DNA of 14,584 nucleotides from JAVEYA01 sp034003745. Its GTDB lineage: Bacteria; Bacillota; Peptococcia; DRI-13; PHAD01. Below, piece after piece: positions 1 to 6,288 of the stretch. Numbering within the stretch: the first letter of the stretch is position 1; each line of letters opens with the position of its first letter. The notes under the pieces were generated by a model. The model was not told the origin of the DNA and did not search any database. It saw nothing but the letters and a program-made list of their open reading frames with translations. The position numbers and the translations under genes are program-made. The DNA lies in assembly GCA_034003745.1 (NCBI GenBank), contig JAVEYA010000058.1, positions 1 to 14,584 on the forward strand, read 5' to 3'.

Positions 1-2
1 TT

Positions 3-413
3 AAAACCTGCAATTACGATGACCTTCTTGGGTCCAAAAATCATCGCGCTTACTCTGTTCCCTGTCCCATCAACGTTAACCAGCTTCCCGTCCAAAGTGA
101 CCGCATTCGTGCTGCTGAGGAAACAATCGCAGACCTGCTGTTGGCGCCGCATCTCCAATTTTTCTTCCGGGCTGAGCGACGGGTCCGTATGGTCAAAAAC
201 CTCCTTGCCTGTTTTCCGAATTTCCTCTGCAATTCCCAGTTCCTTGAGCGTCATGGATGTTCCCAAGCCAATACTTTTACTGTCTTCCATCAGTTCGAGC
301 GCTTTTTGGGCCGCCTCTTCTTTTGTTTCCACATAGATAGCTTTGAAATTGTTTTTTGTTAAAGCCTCTGCCGCTTTGCGGCCCATGACTTCCTTATGCC
401 AATTCTTAGGCAT
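3..413 (-). CDS. LUD-domain (lactate-utilisation type) protein, 3' end cut by window edge
   Basis: This is an open reading frame of 137 codons running off the left edge, so the C-terminus is missing. It starts MPKNWHKEVMGRKAAEALTK and contains IGLGTSMTLKELGI and, near the edge, an AVTLDGKLVNVDGTGNRVSA stretch followed by FGPKKVIVIAGF. These are hallmarks of the LUD/DUF162 family (LutC/YkgG-like), whose usual length is about 200 residues. Some relatives take part in lactate oxidation with LutA and LutB; single LUD proteins like this one have no settled reaction. The ATG at 413 is chosen because a strong AGGAGGG lies 7 nt upstream. The gene lies 89 nt downstream of the Crp/Fnr gene on the same strand, with a dyad and a -10-like box between them, so it is probably a target of that regulator. 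The family call is firm; a role in lactate use is inference. Confidence 0.85.
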   Translation of the reverse strand, partial: MPKNWHKEVMGRKAAEALTKNNFKAIYVETKEEAAQKALELMEDSKSIGLGTSMTLKELGIAEEIRKTGKEVFDHTDPSLSPEEKLEMRRQQQVCDCFLSSTNAVTLDGKLVNVDGTGNRVSAMIFGPKKVIVIAGF

Positions 414-453
414 TCTAATCCCTCCTGATATTGATGATTTTTTCCGTAAGCTC

Positions 454-496
454 ATCGTAGACGATATCAATCAGGATTTCTGTAAACTTGTTTACA
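454..496 (-). promoter_or_regulatory. Candidate Crp/Fnr-activated promoter of the LUD gene
   Basis: A perfect 7-2-7 dyad, TGTAAAC-TT-GTTTACA, spans 481-496. On the minus strand TACGAT (4 of 6 matches to TATAAT) lies at 459-454, leaving 21 nt between dyad and hexamer. The predicted start is near 447, which puts the dyad centre at -41.5, the class II activator position of Crp/Fnr proteins. No good -35 box is seen, as expected when an activator replaces it. The dyad begins 7 nt past the stop of the Crp/Fnr gene. Confidence 0.55.
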
Positions 497-502
497 AAGG
501 TC

Positions 503-1159
503 TTATTTTTGTTTGATAATGTAATGTTTTTTATCTTTGATTAATATCTGGCTTTGTATCAACTTCTGTATGGCCTTAGATACCATCACCCTCGATGTAC
601 CCACCATAGAAGCGATATCCTCCTGGGTAAGTTTCATCTTGATGCGGGTCCCTCCATTATCAGGCTCCCCATGCTCCTTGGCTAAATGCCTGAATAAGCT
701 TATAACTTTCTCCGGCGTTGTCTGCGTATTTAATTCCAAAATCTTTTCCCAGCTTTTATACACCTGATTGCTGAGATTGACAAAAAGCTCCCAGGCCAAA
801 TCAGGATTCTTTTTCACCAACTGCTCCAAGATTTCCCGGGACAGATAACATACCTTAACATTCTCCAAAGCGATGGCTGTAACCGGATGAAAAGATATTT
901 TCCTGAAAAGGGTGCTCTCCCCCAGAATTTCTCCCGCATTGATGACATGTACCATGGTTTCCTCGCCGTCTTCCGTCAGCTTGGTCAGCTTAAGCGTCCC
1001 TTCTTTGACGATATAGCAGGAATCGGCAAGCGCTCCTTGTTGAAAGAGGTATTCACCTTTCTTTAATTCTTTGGTAATAGACTTAATGCAAACCGGTTTA
1101 AAAGTTGCATTATCCAGTCCGGTGAAGACAGGTCTGTTTTGCAATTCCTCTGTATGCAT
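503..1159 (-). CDS. Crp/Fnr-family transcriptional regulator
   Basis: This 218-residue protein has the usual length and layout of the family. An N-terminal cyclic-nucleotide-binding-type beta roll (about 11-125, with ELKKGEYLFQQGALADSCYIVKEGTLKL and GEILGESTLF) is followed by a dimerisation helix (about 128-155) and a C-terminal winged helix-turn-helix (about 175-215, LTQEDIASMVGTSRVMVSKAIQKL). Only three cysteines occur (24, 48 and 104), and no FNR-type N-terminal cysteine cluster is seen, so an iron-sulfur sensor is unlikely; the effector is unknown. The recognition helix reads RVMVSK, lacking the Glu of the E. coli CRP/FNR RE pair. From memory this resembles NtcA (RVTVTR), whose site is GTA-N8-TAC. 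AGGAGGG lies 8 nt before the ATG. Dyads before this gene and before the LUD gene suggest it activates both. Confidence 0.9.
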   Translation of the reverse strand: MHTEELQNRPVFTGLDNATFKPVCIKSITKELKKGEYLFQQGALADSCYIVKEGTLKLTKLTEDGEETMVHVINAGEILGESTLFRKISFHPVTAIALENVKVCYLSREILEQLVKKNPDLAWELFVNLSNQVYKSWEKILELNTQTTPEKVISLFRHLAKEHGEPDNGGTRIKMKLTQEDIASMVGTSRVMVSKAIQKLIQSQILIKDKKHYIIKQK

Positions 1160-1216
1160 TGGCTCATCCCTCCTTTTTATCTTTCCGGCAGGTTATTAAT
1201 AATTGTTTACCTTTTT

Positions 1217-1251
1217 AAAAGAAGTTACCTAATTATACCGTAACTTCTTTT
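1217..1251. repeat. Perfect 12-bp inverted repeat around the regulator's -10 box
   Basis: The arms AAAAGAAGTTAC (1217-1228) and GTAACTTCTTTT (1240-1251) are perfectly complementary with an 11-nt loop. The loop contains, on the minus strand, TATAAT (1237-1232), the likely -10 of the Crp/Fnr gene. On the plus strand the right arm runs into a T-rich tail, so it also looks like an intrinsic terminator, but no plus-strand gene precedes it. It could be an operator for a repressor, a terminator of antisense transcripts, or both. Confidence 0.6.
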
Positions 1252-1274
1252 TTTGTTTTGTAAATTTGTTAACA
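1232..1274 (-). promoter_or_regulatory. Candidate autoactivated promoter of the Crp/Fnr gene
   Basis: On the minus strand TATAAT lies at 1237-1232, giving a start near 1225 and a 65-nt leader. The dyad TGTAAATTTGTTAACA (plus strand, 1259-1274) shares 14 of 16 bases with the dyad before the LUD gene. It is separated from its hexamer by the same 21 nt, so its centre is again at -41.5. The sequence at the -35 position is poor (CAAAAC at 17-bp spacing), which fits an activator-dependent promoter. Confidence 0.55.
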
Positions 1275-1331
1275 GAATACAAAATTGTTTTTAACTATAC
1301 TGGCCACAAGGAACGGATTAAAAAACACTGG

Positions 1332-1361
1332 CTTACAGGCATCCTCTTGCGCTTTTATAAT
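1332..1361 (+). promoter_or_regulatory. Possible upstream promoter reading towards ccdA
   Basis: CTTACA (1332-1337) and TATAAT (1356-1361) are separated by 18 bp. The -10 is perfect and the -35 has 4 of 6 matches. Transcription would start near 1368 and run straight into the hairpin at 1382-1415, before ccdA. Confidence 0.35.
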
Positions 1362-1381
1362 TCATCGAATAAAATTTGACT

Positions 1382-1418
1382 ATAGGCTAAATACAGCGCT
1401 TGTATTTTAGCCTATTTT
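1382..1418 (+). terminator. Terminator-like hairpin in the ccdA leader
   Basis: ATAGGCTAAATACA (1382-1395) pairs with TGTATTTTAGCCTAT (1401-1415), giving 14 base pairs with one bulged T and a GCGCT loop. It is followed by TTTTCATTTATT. The T-rich tail exists only on the plus strand. The hairpin sits between two possible promoters for ccdA, so it may terminate a short upstream transcript or act as an attenuator. Confidence 0.55.
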
Positions 1419-1444
1419 CATTTATTATAATATTATGATATAAT
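1415..1444 (+). promoter_or_regulatory. Probable promoter of ccdA
   Basis: TTTTCA (1415-1420, 4 of 6 to TTGACA) and a perfect TATAAT (1439-1444) are separated by 18 bp. The start would be near 1451, leaving about a 40-nt leader before the ATG at 1491 with its ribosome binding site. A second TATAAT lies at 1426-1431 without a convincing -35. Confidence 0.5.
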
Positions 1445-1475
1445 GGCCAAAAAAACCGGCGTCCCATTTCGGCCT

Positions 1476-1483
1476 GGAAGGAG
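1476..1483 (+). promoter_or_regulatory. Ribosome binding site that decides the ccdA start
   Basis: GGAAGGAG lies 7 nt before the ATG at 1491. The in-frame ATG at 1443 has no such site and overlaps the putative -10 box, so it is not used as the start. Confidence 0.8.
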
Positions 1484-1490
1484 CCCTGCC

Positions 1491-2153
1491 ATGCAATATC
1501 TTCTGCTTTTTTTAGAAGGAATTATCACCTTCATCTCCCCTTGCCTTTTGCCGATGCTGCCCATCTATATCTCATATTTTGCGGCGGGCGAAACAGACAA
1601 AAGTAAAACGCTGACCAATTCCCTCGGCTTCGTTTTGGGTTTCACCCTGATTTTTGTCATTCTGGGCGCTTTTATGGGTTCCTTAGGGGAGCTGCTGCGC
1701 GAGTATGCCACGCTACTTAATATTGTTACGGGTGTGATCGTCATCATTTTCGGGCTGAATTTTTTAGGCATATTGAACATAGGATTATTAAATCATGTCA
1801 GCAATAACCGCAGGGAGGTCAAAAATCCCGGATTTCTTTCTTCTTTGCTGTTCGGTCTGGTCTTTTCCATTGGCTGGACGCCCTGTGTAGGCGCTTTTCT
1901 GGGTTCCGCCTTATTCATGGCTTCCCTGAGCGGGTCCTGGTTAAAAGGCGTCACCATGCTGCTGGCCTTTTCCTTAGGGCTGGGCATCCCTTTTGTAGCC
2001 AGCGCGCTCTTAATCGACCGGCTCAAAAGTACATTTGATTGGATTAAGAAAAATTATCGTGTAATTAACGCAGTCTCCGGCGTCTTGCTCATCGTCATCG
2101 GCATCTTGATGGCCACGGGCCAAATGGGATATTTACTATCGCTTTTGACTTAG
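1491..2153 (+). CDS. ccdA: CcdA-type thiol-disulfide transmembrane transporter
   Basis: From the ATG at 1491 this is 220 residues, the usual size for CcdA, the short six-helix relative of the DsbD membrane domain. It passes electrons from cytoplasmic thioredoxin across the membrane to extracytoplasmic thioredoxin-like proteins. Two hallmark redox sites are visible: FISPCLLP in the first helix (Cys18) and SIGWTPCVGAFLGSA in the fourth (Cys132). Hydrophobic segments fall at about 3-30, 44-68, 76-98, 117-146, 152-178 and 190-215. The next gene, 13 nt downstream, encodes a ResA/TlpA-like thioredoxin, its expected electron acceptor. Together they may serve cytochrome c maturation or extracytoplasmic disulfide reduction; no heme gene is present here to decide. 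Start choice rests on the GGAAGGAG site. Confidence 0.93.
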   Translation: MQYLLLFLEGIITFISPCLLPMLPIYISYFAAGETDKSKTLTNSLGFVLGFTLIFVILGAFMGSLGELLREYATLLNIVTGVIVIIFGLNFLGILNIGLLNHVSNNRREVKNPGFLSSLLFGLVFSIGWTPCVGAFLGSALFMASLSGSWLKGVTMLLAFSLGLGIPFVASALLIDRLKSTFDWIKKNYRVINAVSGVLLIVIGILMATGQMGYLLSLLT

Positions 2154-2166
2154 TAAGGAGGATACT

Positions 2167-2760
2167 ATGAATACAAAAACCCAAACCCTGTTTTTAGCAT
2201 TGGCATTTGTCGCCTTGATTGCCCTGGCGGTTTTCGCCTATAACGCTTTAAGTGAAAATATAATTCCGCAAAATATCGGCATTACACCGGCAGAGGGAGA
2301 AGGGTCCAATCCGTCCGAGGAAGCGGAAAAAACTGCAGCGCCTGATTTTACGGTATTCGATGCGGACGGCGCTGCCGTCAAACTCTCGGATCTGTTCGGC
2401 CGGCCCATCGTCTTAAATTTCTGGGCCAGCTGGTGTCCTCCCTGCCGGGGGGAGATGCCGGACTTCCATGCGGTTTATCAGGAGATCGGTGAAGAGGTTA
2501 CTTTTATGATGGTGGACCTGGTGGACGGACGCCGTGAGACCAAGGAGAGCGGAGAAAAGTATATCGCCGAGCAAGGTTTTACATTTCCTGTTTACTTTGA
2601 TCTGGAGCAGGACGCTGCCAGGATTTATGGCATAACCTCTATCCCTACTACGATCCTGATTGACCCGGAAGGGAATATCGCAGCCGGAGTTCGGGGTCCC
2701 ATCGACGCAGAAACTCTGCGCAAAGGTCTGAAGGACTTATTTGGGCTGGAGAAGAAATAA
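2167..2760 (+). CDS. Membrane-anchored ResA/TlpA-like thioredoxin
   Basis: This 197-residue protein has an N-terminal hydrophobic anchor (about 7-27), an acidic low-complexity linker (about 41-57) and an AhpC/TSA-Redoxin thioredoxin fold (about 58-195). The active site is FWASWCPPC with Cys90 and Cys93, and the cis-proline loop is SIPTT (Pro160). The fold would lie outside the membrane and reduce protein disulfides such as apocytochrome c, using electrons from CcdA. A strong AAGGAGG stands 6 nt before the ATG, and the gene begins 13 nt after the ccdA stop, so the two form an operon. ResA, StoA and TlpA-type functions cannot be told apart from sequence alone, so no symbol is given. Confidence 0.9.
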   Translation: MNTKTQTLFLALAFVALIALAVFAYNALSENIIPQNIGITPAEGEGSNPSEEAEKTAAPDFTVFDADGAAVKLSDLFGRPIVLNFWASWCPPCRGEMPDFHAVYQEIGEEVTFMMVDLVDGRRETKESGEKYIAEQGFTFPVYFDLEQDAARIYGITSIPTTILIDPEGNIAAGVRGPIDAETLRKGLKDLFGLEKK

Positions 2761-2814
2761 TTATCCGGTAATTGGCATGTTTTTTGCTTATATAAATAAT
2801 TTAGGTGATAATAA

Positions 2815-4062
2815 ATGTCTCAGCCTGAAACAAGAAAAATAAATGCCCCCTCTATCACAGAAAACGTCACGGTGTACCGCTGGCTGGTCCTGGCTATGAA
2901 TACGGCGCTGCAAGGGATGCAATCCCTGATTTCCACTTCCACCGGCGTGCTGGCCCCCTTCATTATCGCTGATTTAGGCTTAACCAAATCCATGATTGGA
3001 TTTGCCGGGGGAGCTGTACATATCGGGATGGGCTTTACCGCTATATTGGCAGGAAGGCTCACAGACAAACACGGGGAGAAAATTGTCCTGATCCTAGGCG
3101 GTATCCTGGCCGGCCTGGCCATTATCCTGACTTCCCGCTCAGCCTCTTTTTTTGTCTTTGTGGCACTGCTGCTTTTGACGGGTATATTAAGCGCTGGAGC
3201 CACCCCCGCCGGGAGTAAGGCCATCGTTAAATGGTTCCCCCCGGAAAAACAAGGGCTGGCGCTGGGCATCCGGCAGACCGGCGTTACCCTTGGCGGTTTT
3301 ACGGGCTCTTTGCTCCTGCCGTTTATTGCCCTGAACTGGAACTGGCGGCTGGCGCTGGTGACTGCAGGGATCATCTTCATCCTGGGCTGCATTGGTTTCT
3401 TTTTTACTTACAAAAGCAAACCGGCTGACCAGCAGCCGGCGCAAGACAAGAAAACGGAGGATTCCATTGATAAATGGTCTTTTCTAAATGATTCTAACAT
3501 CTGGTTCATTATGGCGGTTGCCATCCTCTACCAGGGGGCGCAGTACATTATGATCACCTATCTGGCCCTGTATGTCCGGGACACCTTAAATGTGAGCGTA
3601 GCCACGGCCGCGCTCTGCCTGACCGCCACCCAACTAGGCGGCATGTCCGCCCGTATTGGGCTGGGTTACGTCAGCGACACGCTCCTGAGGGGCGCCCGTA
3701 AACCGATTCTGGTCATACAAGGTTTTGTGATTATATTCGTAGCCTTGACCCTCCTGACCTTTAATGAACATACTCCTTTATGGCTGGCTCTGATTGTTTC
3801 CTGGTTTTTCGGTATGTCGGCCATGGGCTGGAATGGTCTGTACGTCGCCTTGCTCACCAAGACCGCCGGCCAGGCGCGGGGCGGGGCTGCCGTCGGGTTA
3901 GGCGTTTCCATGATCCAAATCGGGACATTCTGTTTTCCTCCGCTCTTTGGCCTGATGATTGATCTTAGCGGTTCCTATTTTATCAGCTGGTCGTTCCTGG
4001 CAGCCATGATCTCGTTGGGGATGCTGCTGTTCCTCAAAATCCACGAACCGGCTCATCCATAA
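2815..4062 (+). CDS. MFS transporter, substrate unknown
   Basis: The protein has 415 residues and about 12 hydrophobic segments, split by a hydrophilic central loop at about 205-222 (KPADQQPAQDKKTED), the usual Major Facilitator Superfamily layout. The cytoplasmic loop motif A between helices 2 and 3 is GRLTDKHGEK (80-89), and a glycine/proline-rich helix 5 (GVTLGGFTGSLLLPF) follows GLALGIRQ. No substrate can be assigned; the sequence has a general look of anion/organic-acid or cyanate-type MFS families. It begins 54 nt after the thioredoxin gene with a modest AGGTGA site, so it may be cotranscribed with ccdA or have its own promoter. It converges on the aminotransferase gene at its 3' end. 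Confidence 0.88.
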   Translation: MSQPETRKINAPSITENVTVYRWLVLAMNTALQGMQSLISTSTGVLAPFIIADLGLTKSMIGFAGGAVHIGMGFTAILAGRLTDKHGEKIVLILGGILAGLAIILTSRSASFFVFVALLLLTGILSAGATPAGSKAIVKWFPPEKQGLALGIRQTGVTLGGFTGSLLLPFIALNWNWRLALVTAGIIFILGCIGFFFTYKSKPADQQPAQDKKTEDSIDKWSFLNDSNIWFIMAVAILYQGAQYIMITYLALYVRDTLNVSVATAALCLTATQLGGMSARIGLGYVSDTLLRGARKPILVIQGFVIIFVALTLLTFNEHTPLWLALIVSWFFGMSAMGWNGLYVALLTKTAGQARGGAAVGLGVSMIQIGTFCFPPLFGLMIDLSGSYFISWSFLAAMISLGMLLFLKIHEPAHP

Positions 4063-4089
4063 GAAAAACTGCGCTGCCGTTTCTTTTTG
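4061..4089. terminator. Weak bidirectional terminator candidate
   Basis: Between the convergent MFS and aminotransferase genes, AAG-AA-AAAC can pair with GTTT-CTT around a nine-base GC-rich loop, with a T-run on the plus strand (TTTCTTTTT) and GTTTTTCTT on the minus strand. The stem has a bulge and is A/T-rich. Confidence 0.35.
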
Positions 4090-4124
4090 CAACATATTAT
4101 GTTACATCCTGATCATTTTGTATT

Positions 4125-5504
4125 TTAATGTTTTAACTTGTTTAACACCGCTGAACCAATACTGTCTACGGTTACCCGGGCAAAGCTCTTCTCCAGGATT
4201 TCACCCAAAGCGCTCACGACTTTGTCCAGCGCCTCACGGCTGACGGTAAGCGGCGGTTCCAGCCGGATGACCTGGGGATTGTTCAGCGTGTAAGCCGTAA
4301 TAATGTGATATTTGTTCAGCAATTCCCCCGCCACTAACGTAGCGAAGTACTCGTCCGCCGCACGCGCGATTCTGCCGAAAGACAGCTTGTCTAAGAGCCC
4401 GGAAACGGGCTGGTTGAACTCCAGACCGATTAAGAGACCTTGGCCCCTGACCTCCTTAAGCAAATGATGCTTATCGGGCAGGGCCTTTATTTTTTCCAGC
4501 AGATACGTCCCTTTTATTTCCGCCTGATTGGCCAGGTCTTTGCCGGTAATCTCCTGCAACGCGGCAATACCCGCGGCCATAGCGAAGGTGTTGCCGCCGA
4601 AAGTGGAGGTGTGCAGCGCGTATTTTTCAAGGCCGCCGTACACAGCATCCCAAATATGCGGAAGCGTAATGCAGGCGCCCAGCGGGAAAATACCGCCGCC
4701 CAGCGATTTGGCCGCACATAGGATATCAGGCACGACATGCTCATGCTCGCAGGCGAACAAGCGGCCGGTCCGTCCGAAGCCTGTCTGGATTTCATCGGCA
4801 ATCAATAAAACGCCGTAACGGCTGCATAATTCCCGCACCCCGGCAAGATATCCTGCCGGCGGGACAATGACCCCGCCCTCTCCCTGAATAGGCTCTACAA
4901 TAAAAGCCGCTGTATCCTGCGCAGCTAATTTTTGCTCCAGCGCGTTCAGATCGCCAAAGTCTACCGCTGCGCAATCCGGCAAGAGCGGGGCAAAAGGCGC
5001 TTTATATTTATCGCGTCCGGAGACGGACAGGGCGCCGAAGGTTTTGCCATGGAAAGAGCCGGTACAGTAAATAATCTTACGTTTATCAGGCCGATAAGCC
5101 CGCGCAATCTTCAGCGCGGCCTCCACCGCTTCCGCACCGCTGTTGCAGAAAAAAACCCGCCCGAGGTCCCCGGGTAAAATTTGGGTCAGATTATGCCCCA
5201 GCGCGGCAGCCAGGGGATTGAGGGAAGCCTGTAAGAGATTGGGACGCCAGGCAACCGTCTGCACTGCCTCCAGGACGGCAGGCGGGTTGTGACCCAGGTT
5301 CAAAGCGCCGTAGCCGCCCAAAAAATCCAGGTACTCCTGTCCGTCGGCATCCCGGACCGTAAAATTTTCGGCTTGGACGAACTGCTTATCAAAGTCCAGG
5401 AGGGACACTACTTTAGCCAGGCTTGGATTGACATAACGGCTGTAATATTCACGGATTTCCTGCCGGTTGAAGCGGGTCGCTTCCTCCAAAGAAATCAGCT
5501 TCAT
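4125..5504 (-). CDS. Class III PLP-dependent aminotransferase, PatA/ornithine-aminotransferase type
   Basis: The 459-residue enzyme belongs to the class III (acetylornithine/ornithine/putrescine/GABA) aminotransferases. Visible landmarks are GGYGALNLGH near 63-72, the phosphate-binding FFCNSGAEAVEAALK (118-132), SFHGKTFGALS (150-160), VEPIQGEGG (203-211), the cofactor-contacting ADEIQTGFGRTG (236-247) and AAKSLGGG, with Lys266 as the Schiff-base lysine. From memory it resembles E. coli putrescine aminotransferase (PatA/YgjG) closely over these blocks, so putrescine, cadaverine or ornithine are the likely amino donors. The ATG at 5504 lies 4 nt after the stop of the zinc-ribbon gene, whose last codons contain its AGGTGA ribosome site, so the two are translationally close and cotranscribed. 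The exact substrate is not visible. Confidence 0.9.
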   Translation of the reverse strand: MKLISLEEATRFNRQEIREYYSRYVNPSLAKVVSLLDFDKQFVQAENFTVRDADGQEYLDFLGGYGALNLGHNPPAVLEAVQTVAWRPNLLQASLNPLAAALGHNLTQILPGDLGRVFFCNSGAEAVEAALKIARAYRPDKRKIIYCTGSFHGKTFGALSVSGRDKYKAPFAPLLPDCAAVDFGDLNALEQKLAAQDTAAFIVEPIQGEGGVIVPPAGYLAGVRELCSRYGVLLIADEIQTGFGRTGRLFACEHEHVVPDILCAAKSLGGGIFPLGACITLPHIWDAVYGGLEKYALHTSTFGGNTFAMAAGIAALQEITGKDLANQAEIKGTYLLEKIKALPDKHHLLKEVRGQGLLIGLEFNQPVSGLLDKLSFGRIARAADEYFATLVAGELLNKYHIITAYTLNNPQVIRLEPPLTVSREALDKVVSALGEILEKSFARVTVDSIGSAVLNKLKH

Positions 5505-5508
5505 TTTT

Positions 5509-6222
5509 TTATTTCACCTCAATAATAATTCTTCCACAACTCTCGCACTTGTACAGTTTTTTTCCTTCTTTAATGCGCAACATTAAGGAAGAAGACACGG
5601 AGATACGGCAGCCCGAGCAGATTTCTCCTTGCAGCACAGCGATGGGATTGTTCGGTATTCTCTTTTCCGTCTCCGTATACAGGCTTAACATTTCCGGGGT
5701 GAGCTTTTTCTTCACTGCGGCCAATTGCTGGGAGACCTCCGCCTGCTTTTGTTCCAAGAACAGGCTTTTTTCTTTATAGACTTTCAGCTCTTCGTTATAG
5801 GCTTTCTTCATCTCGCGAAGCTCGTCTCTTATTTGGCTCCTTTGTTGTTTCAATTCTTCGGCTTTCTTCATTTTATCCCAGTATTGGGCATCCGCCTTCT
5901 CTGTTTCCTCTTCCATACGGTGAATGGACTGCTGTAAACCAAGCAGTTCTTTTAACTGCCCGCCTTTAGAGCTGTATAACTTTTCCTTGACTTCTTCAAT
6001 TTTGGCGTTTACTGTGCTGATATGTTCGGAGACCAAAGCCGCTTCTTTTTCTTCCCTCTCCGCTTCTTCCTGCAACAGCAAAATCTGCGCTTCCATATTT
6101 TTTATTCTGTCCAGCATCTTTTTCAAGGCATCCAACAAAGGTTTCAGCTCCACTTTTCGTTTCAGGGCCCGTTCCGCCTGAGAAAACGCCTGTAATTCCA
6201 GCAGCAGTTTTTCTTGTGTCAT
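5509..6222 (-). CDS. Coiled-coil protein with C4 zinc ribbon (DUF164 type)
   Basis: This 237-residue protein is nearly all helical coiled coil from about 5 to 175, rich in Glu, Lys, Gln and Leu. It ends in a zinc ribbon with two cysteine pairs, CSGC (202-205) and CESC (226-229), and the family signature IPNNPIAVLQGEICSGCRISV. This is the C4-type zinc ribbon/DUF164 family, commonly next to the Nif3-like gene in Firmicutes. Its molecular role is unknown; a nucleic-acid or protein-binding scaffold is only a guess. A short AAAGG stands 9 nt before the ATG. It follows the Nif3 gene by 66 nt, in which a 10-bp hairpin lies. Confidence 0.88.
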   Translation of the reverse strand: MTQEKLLLELQAFSQAERALKRKVELKPLLDALKKMLDRIKNMEAQILLLQEEAEREEKEAALVSEHISTVNAKIEEVKEKLYSSKGGQLKELLGLQQSIHRMEEETEKADAQYWDKMKKAEELKQQRSQIRDELREMKKAYNEELKVYKEKSLFLEQKQAEVSQQLAAVKKKLTPEMLSLYTETEKRIPNNPIAVLQGEICSGCRISVSSSLMLRIKEGKKLYKCESCGRIIIEVK

Positions 6223-6261
6223 AATCCCCCGCCTTTCTTCGCCTATGTCCAGCGTAAATAG

Positions 6262-6286
6262 AAGGATAGGCCCAAAGCCTATCCTT
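6262..6286 (-). terminator. Perfect 10-bp hairpin just after the Nif3-like gene
   Basis: AAGGATAGGC (6262-6271) and GCCTATCCTT (6277-6286) are perfect inverted arms with a 5-nt loop. It starts 2 nt beyond the Nif3 stop, in the minus-strand direction. The tail, TTCTATTTACG, is only moderately T-rich, so partial termination or an mRNA-stabilising/processing hairpin are both possible. Confidence 0.5.
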
Positions 6287-6288
6287 AC

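Noticed and set aside
1443..1490. In-frame N-terminal extension of CcdA from ATG 1443
   Set aside because: It lacks a ribosome site, overlaps a TATAAT box and is hydrophilic and unlike CcdA; GGAAGGAG supports the ATG at 1491.
2772..2800. TTGGCA-N17-AATAAT before the MFS gene
   Set aside because: Good hexamers, but the start would fall inside the ribosome binding site and leave almost no leader; kept as a note only.
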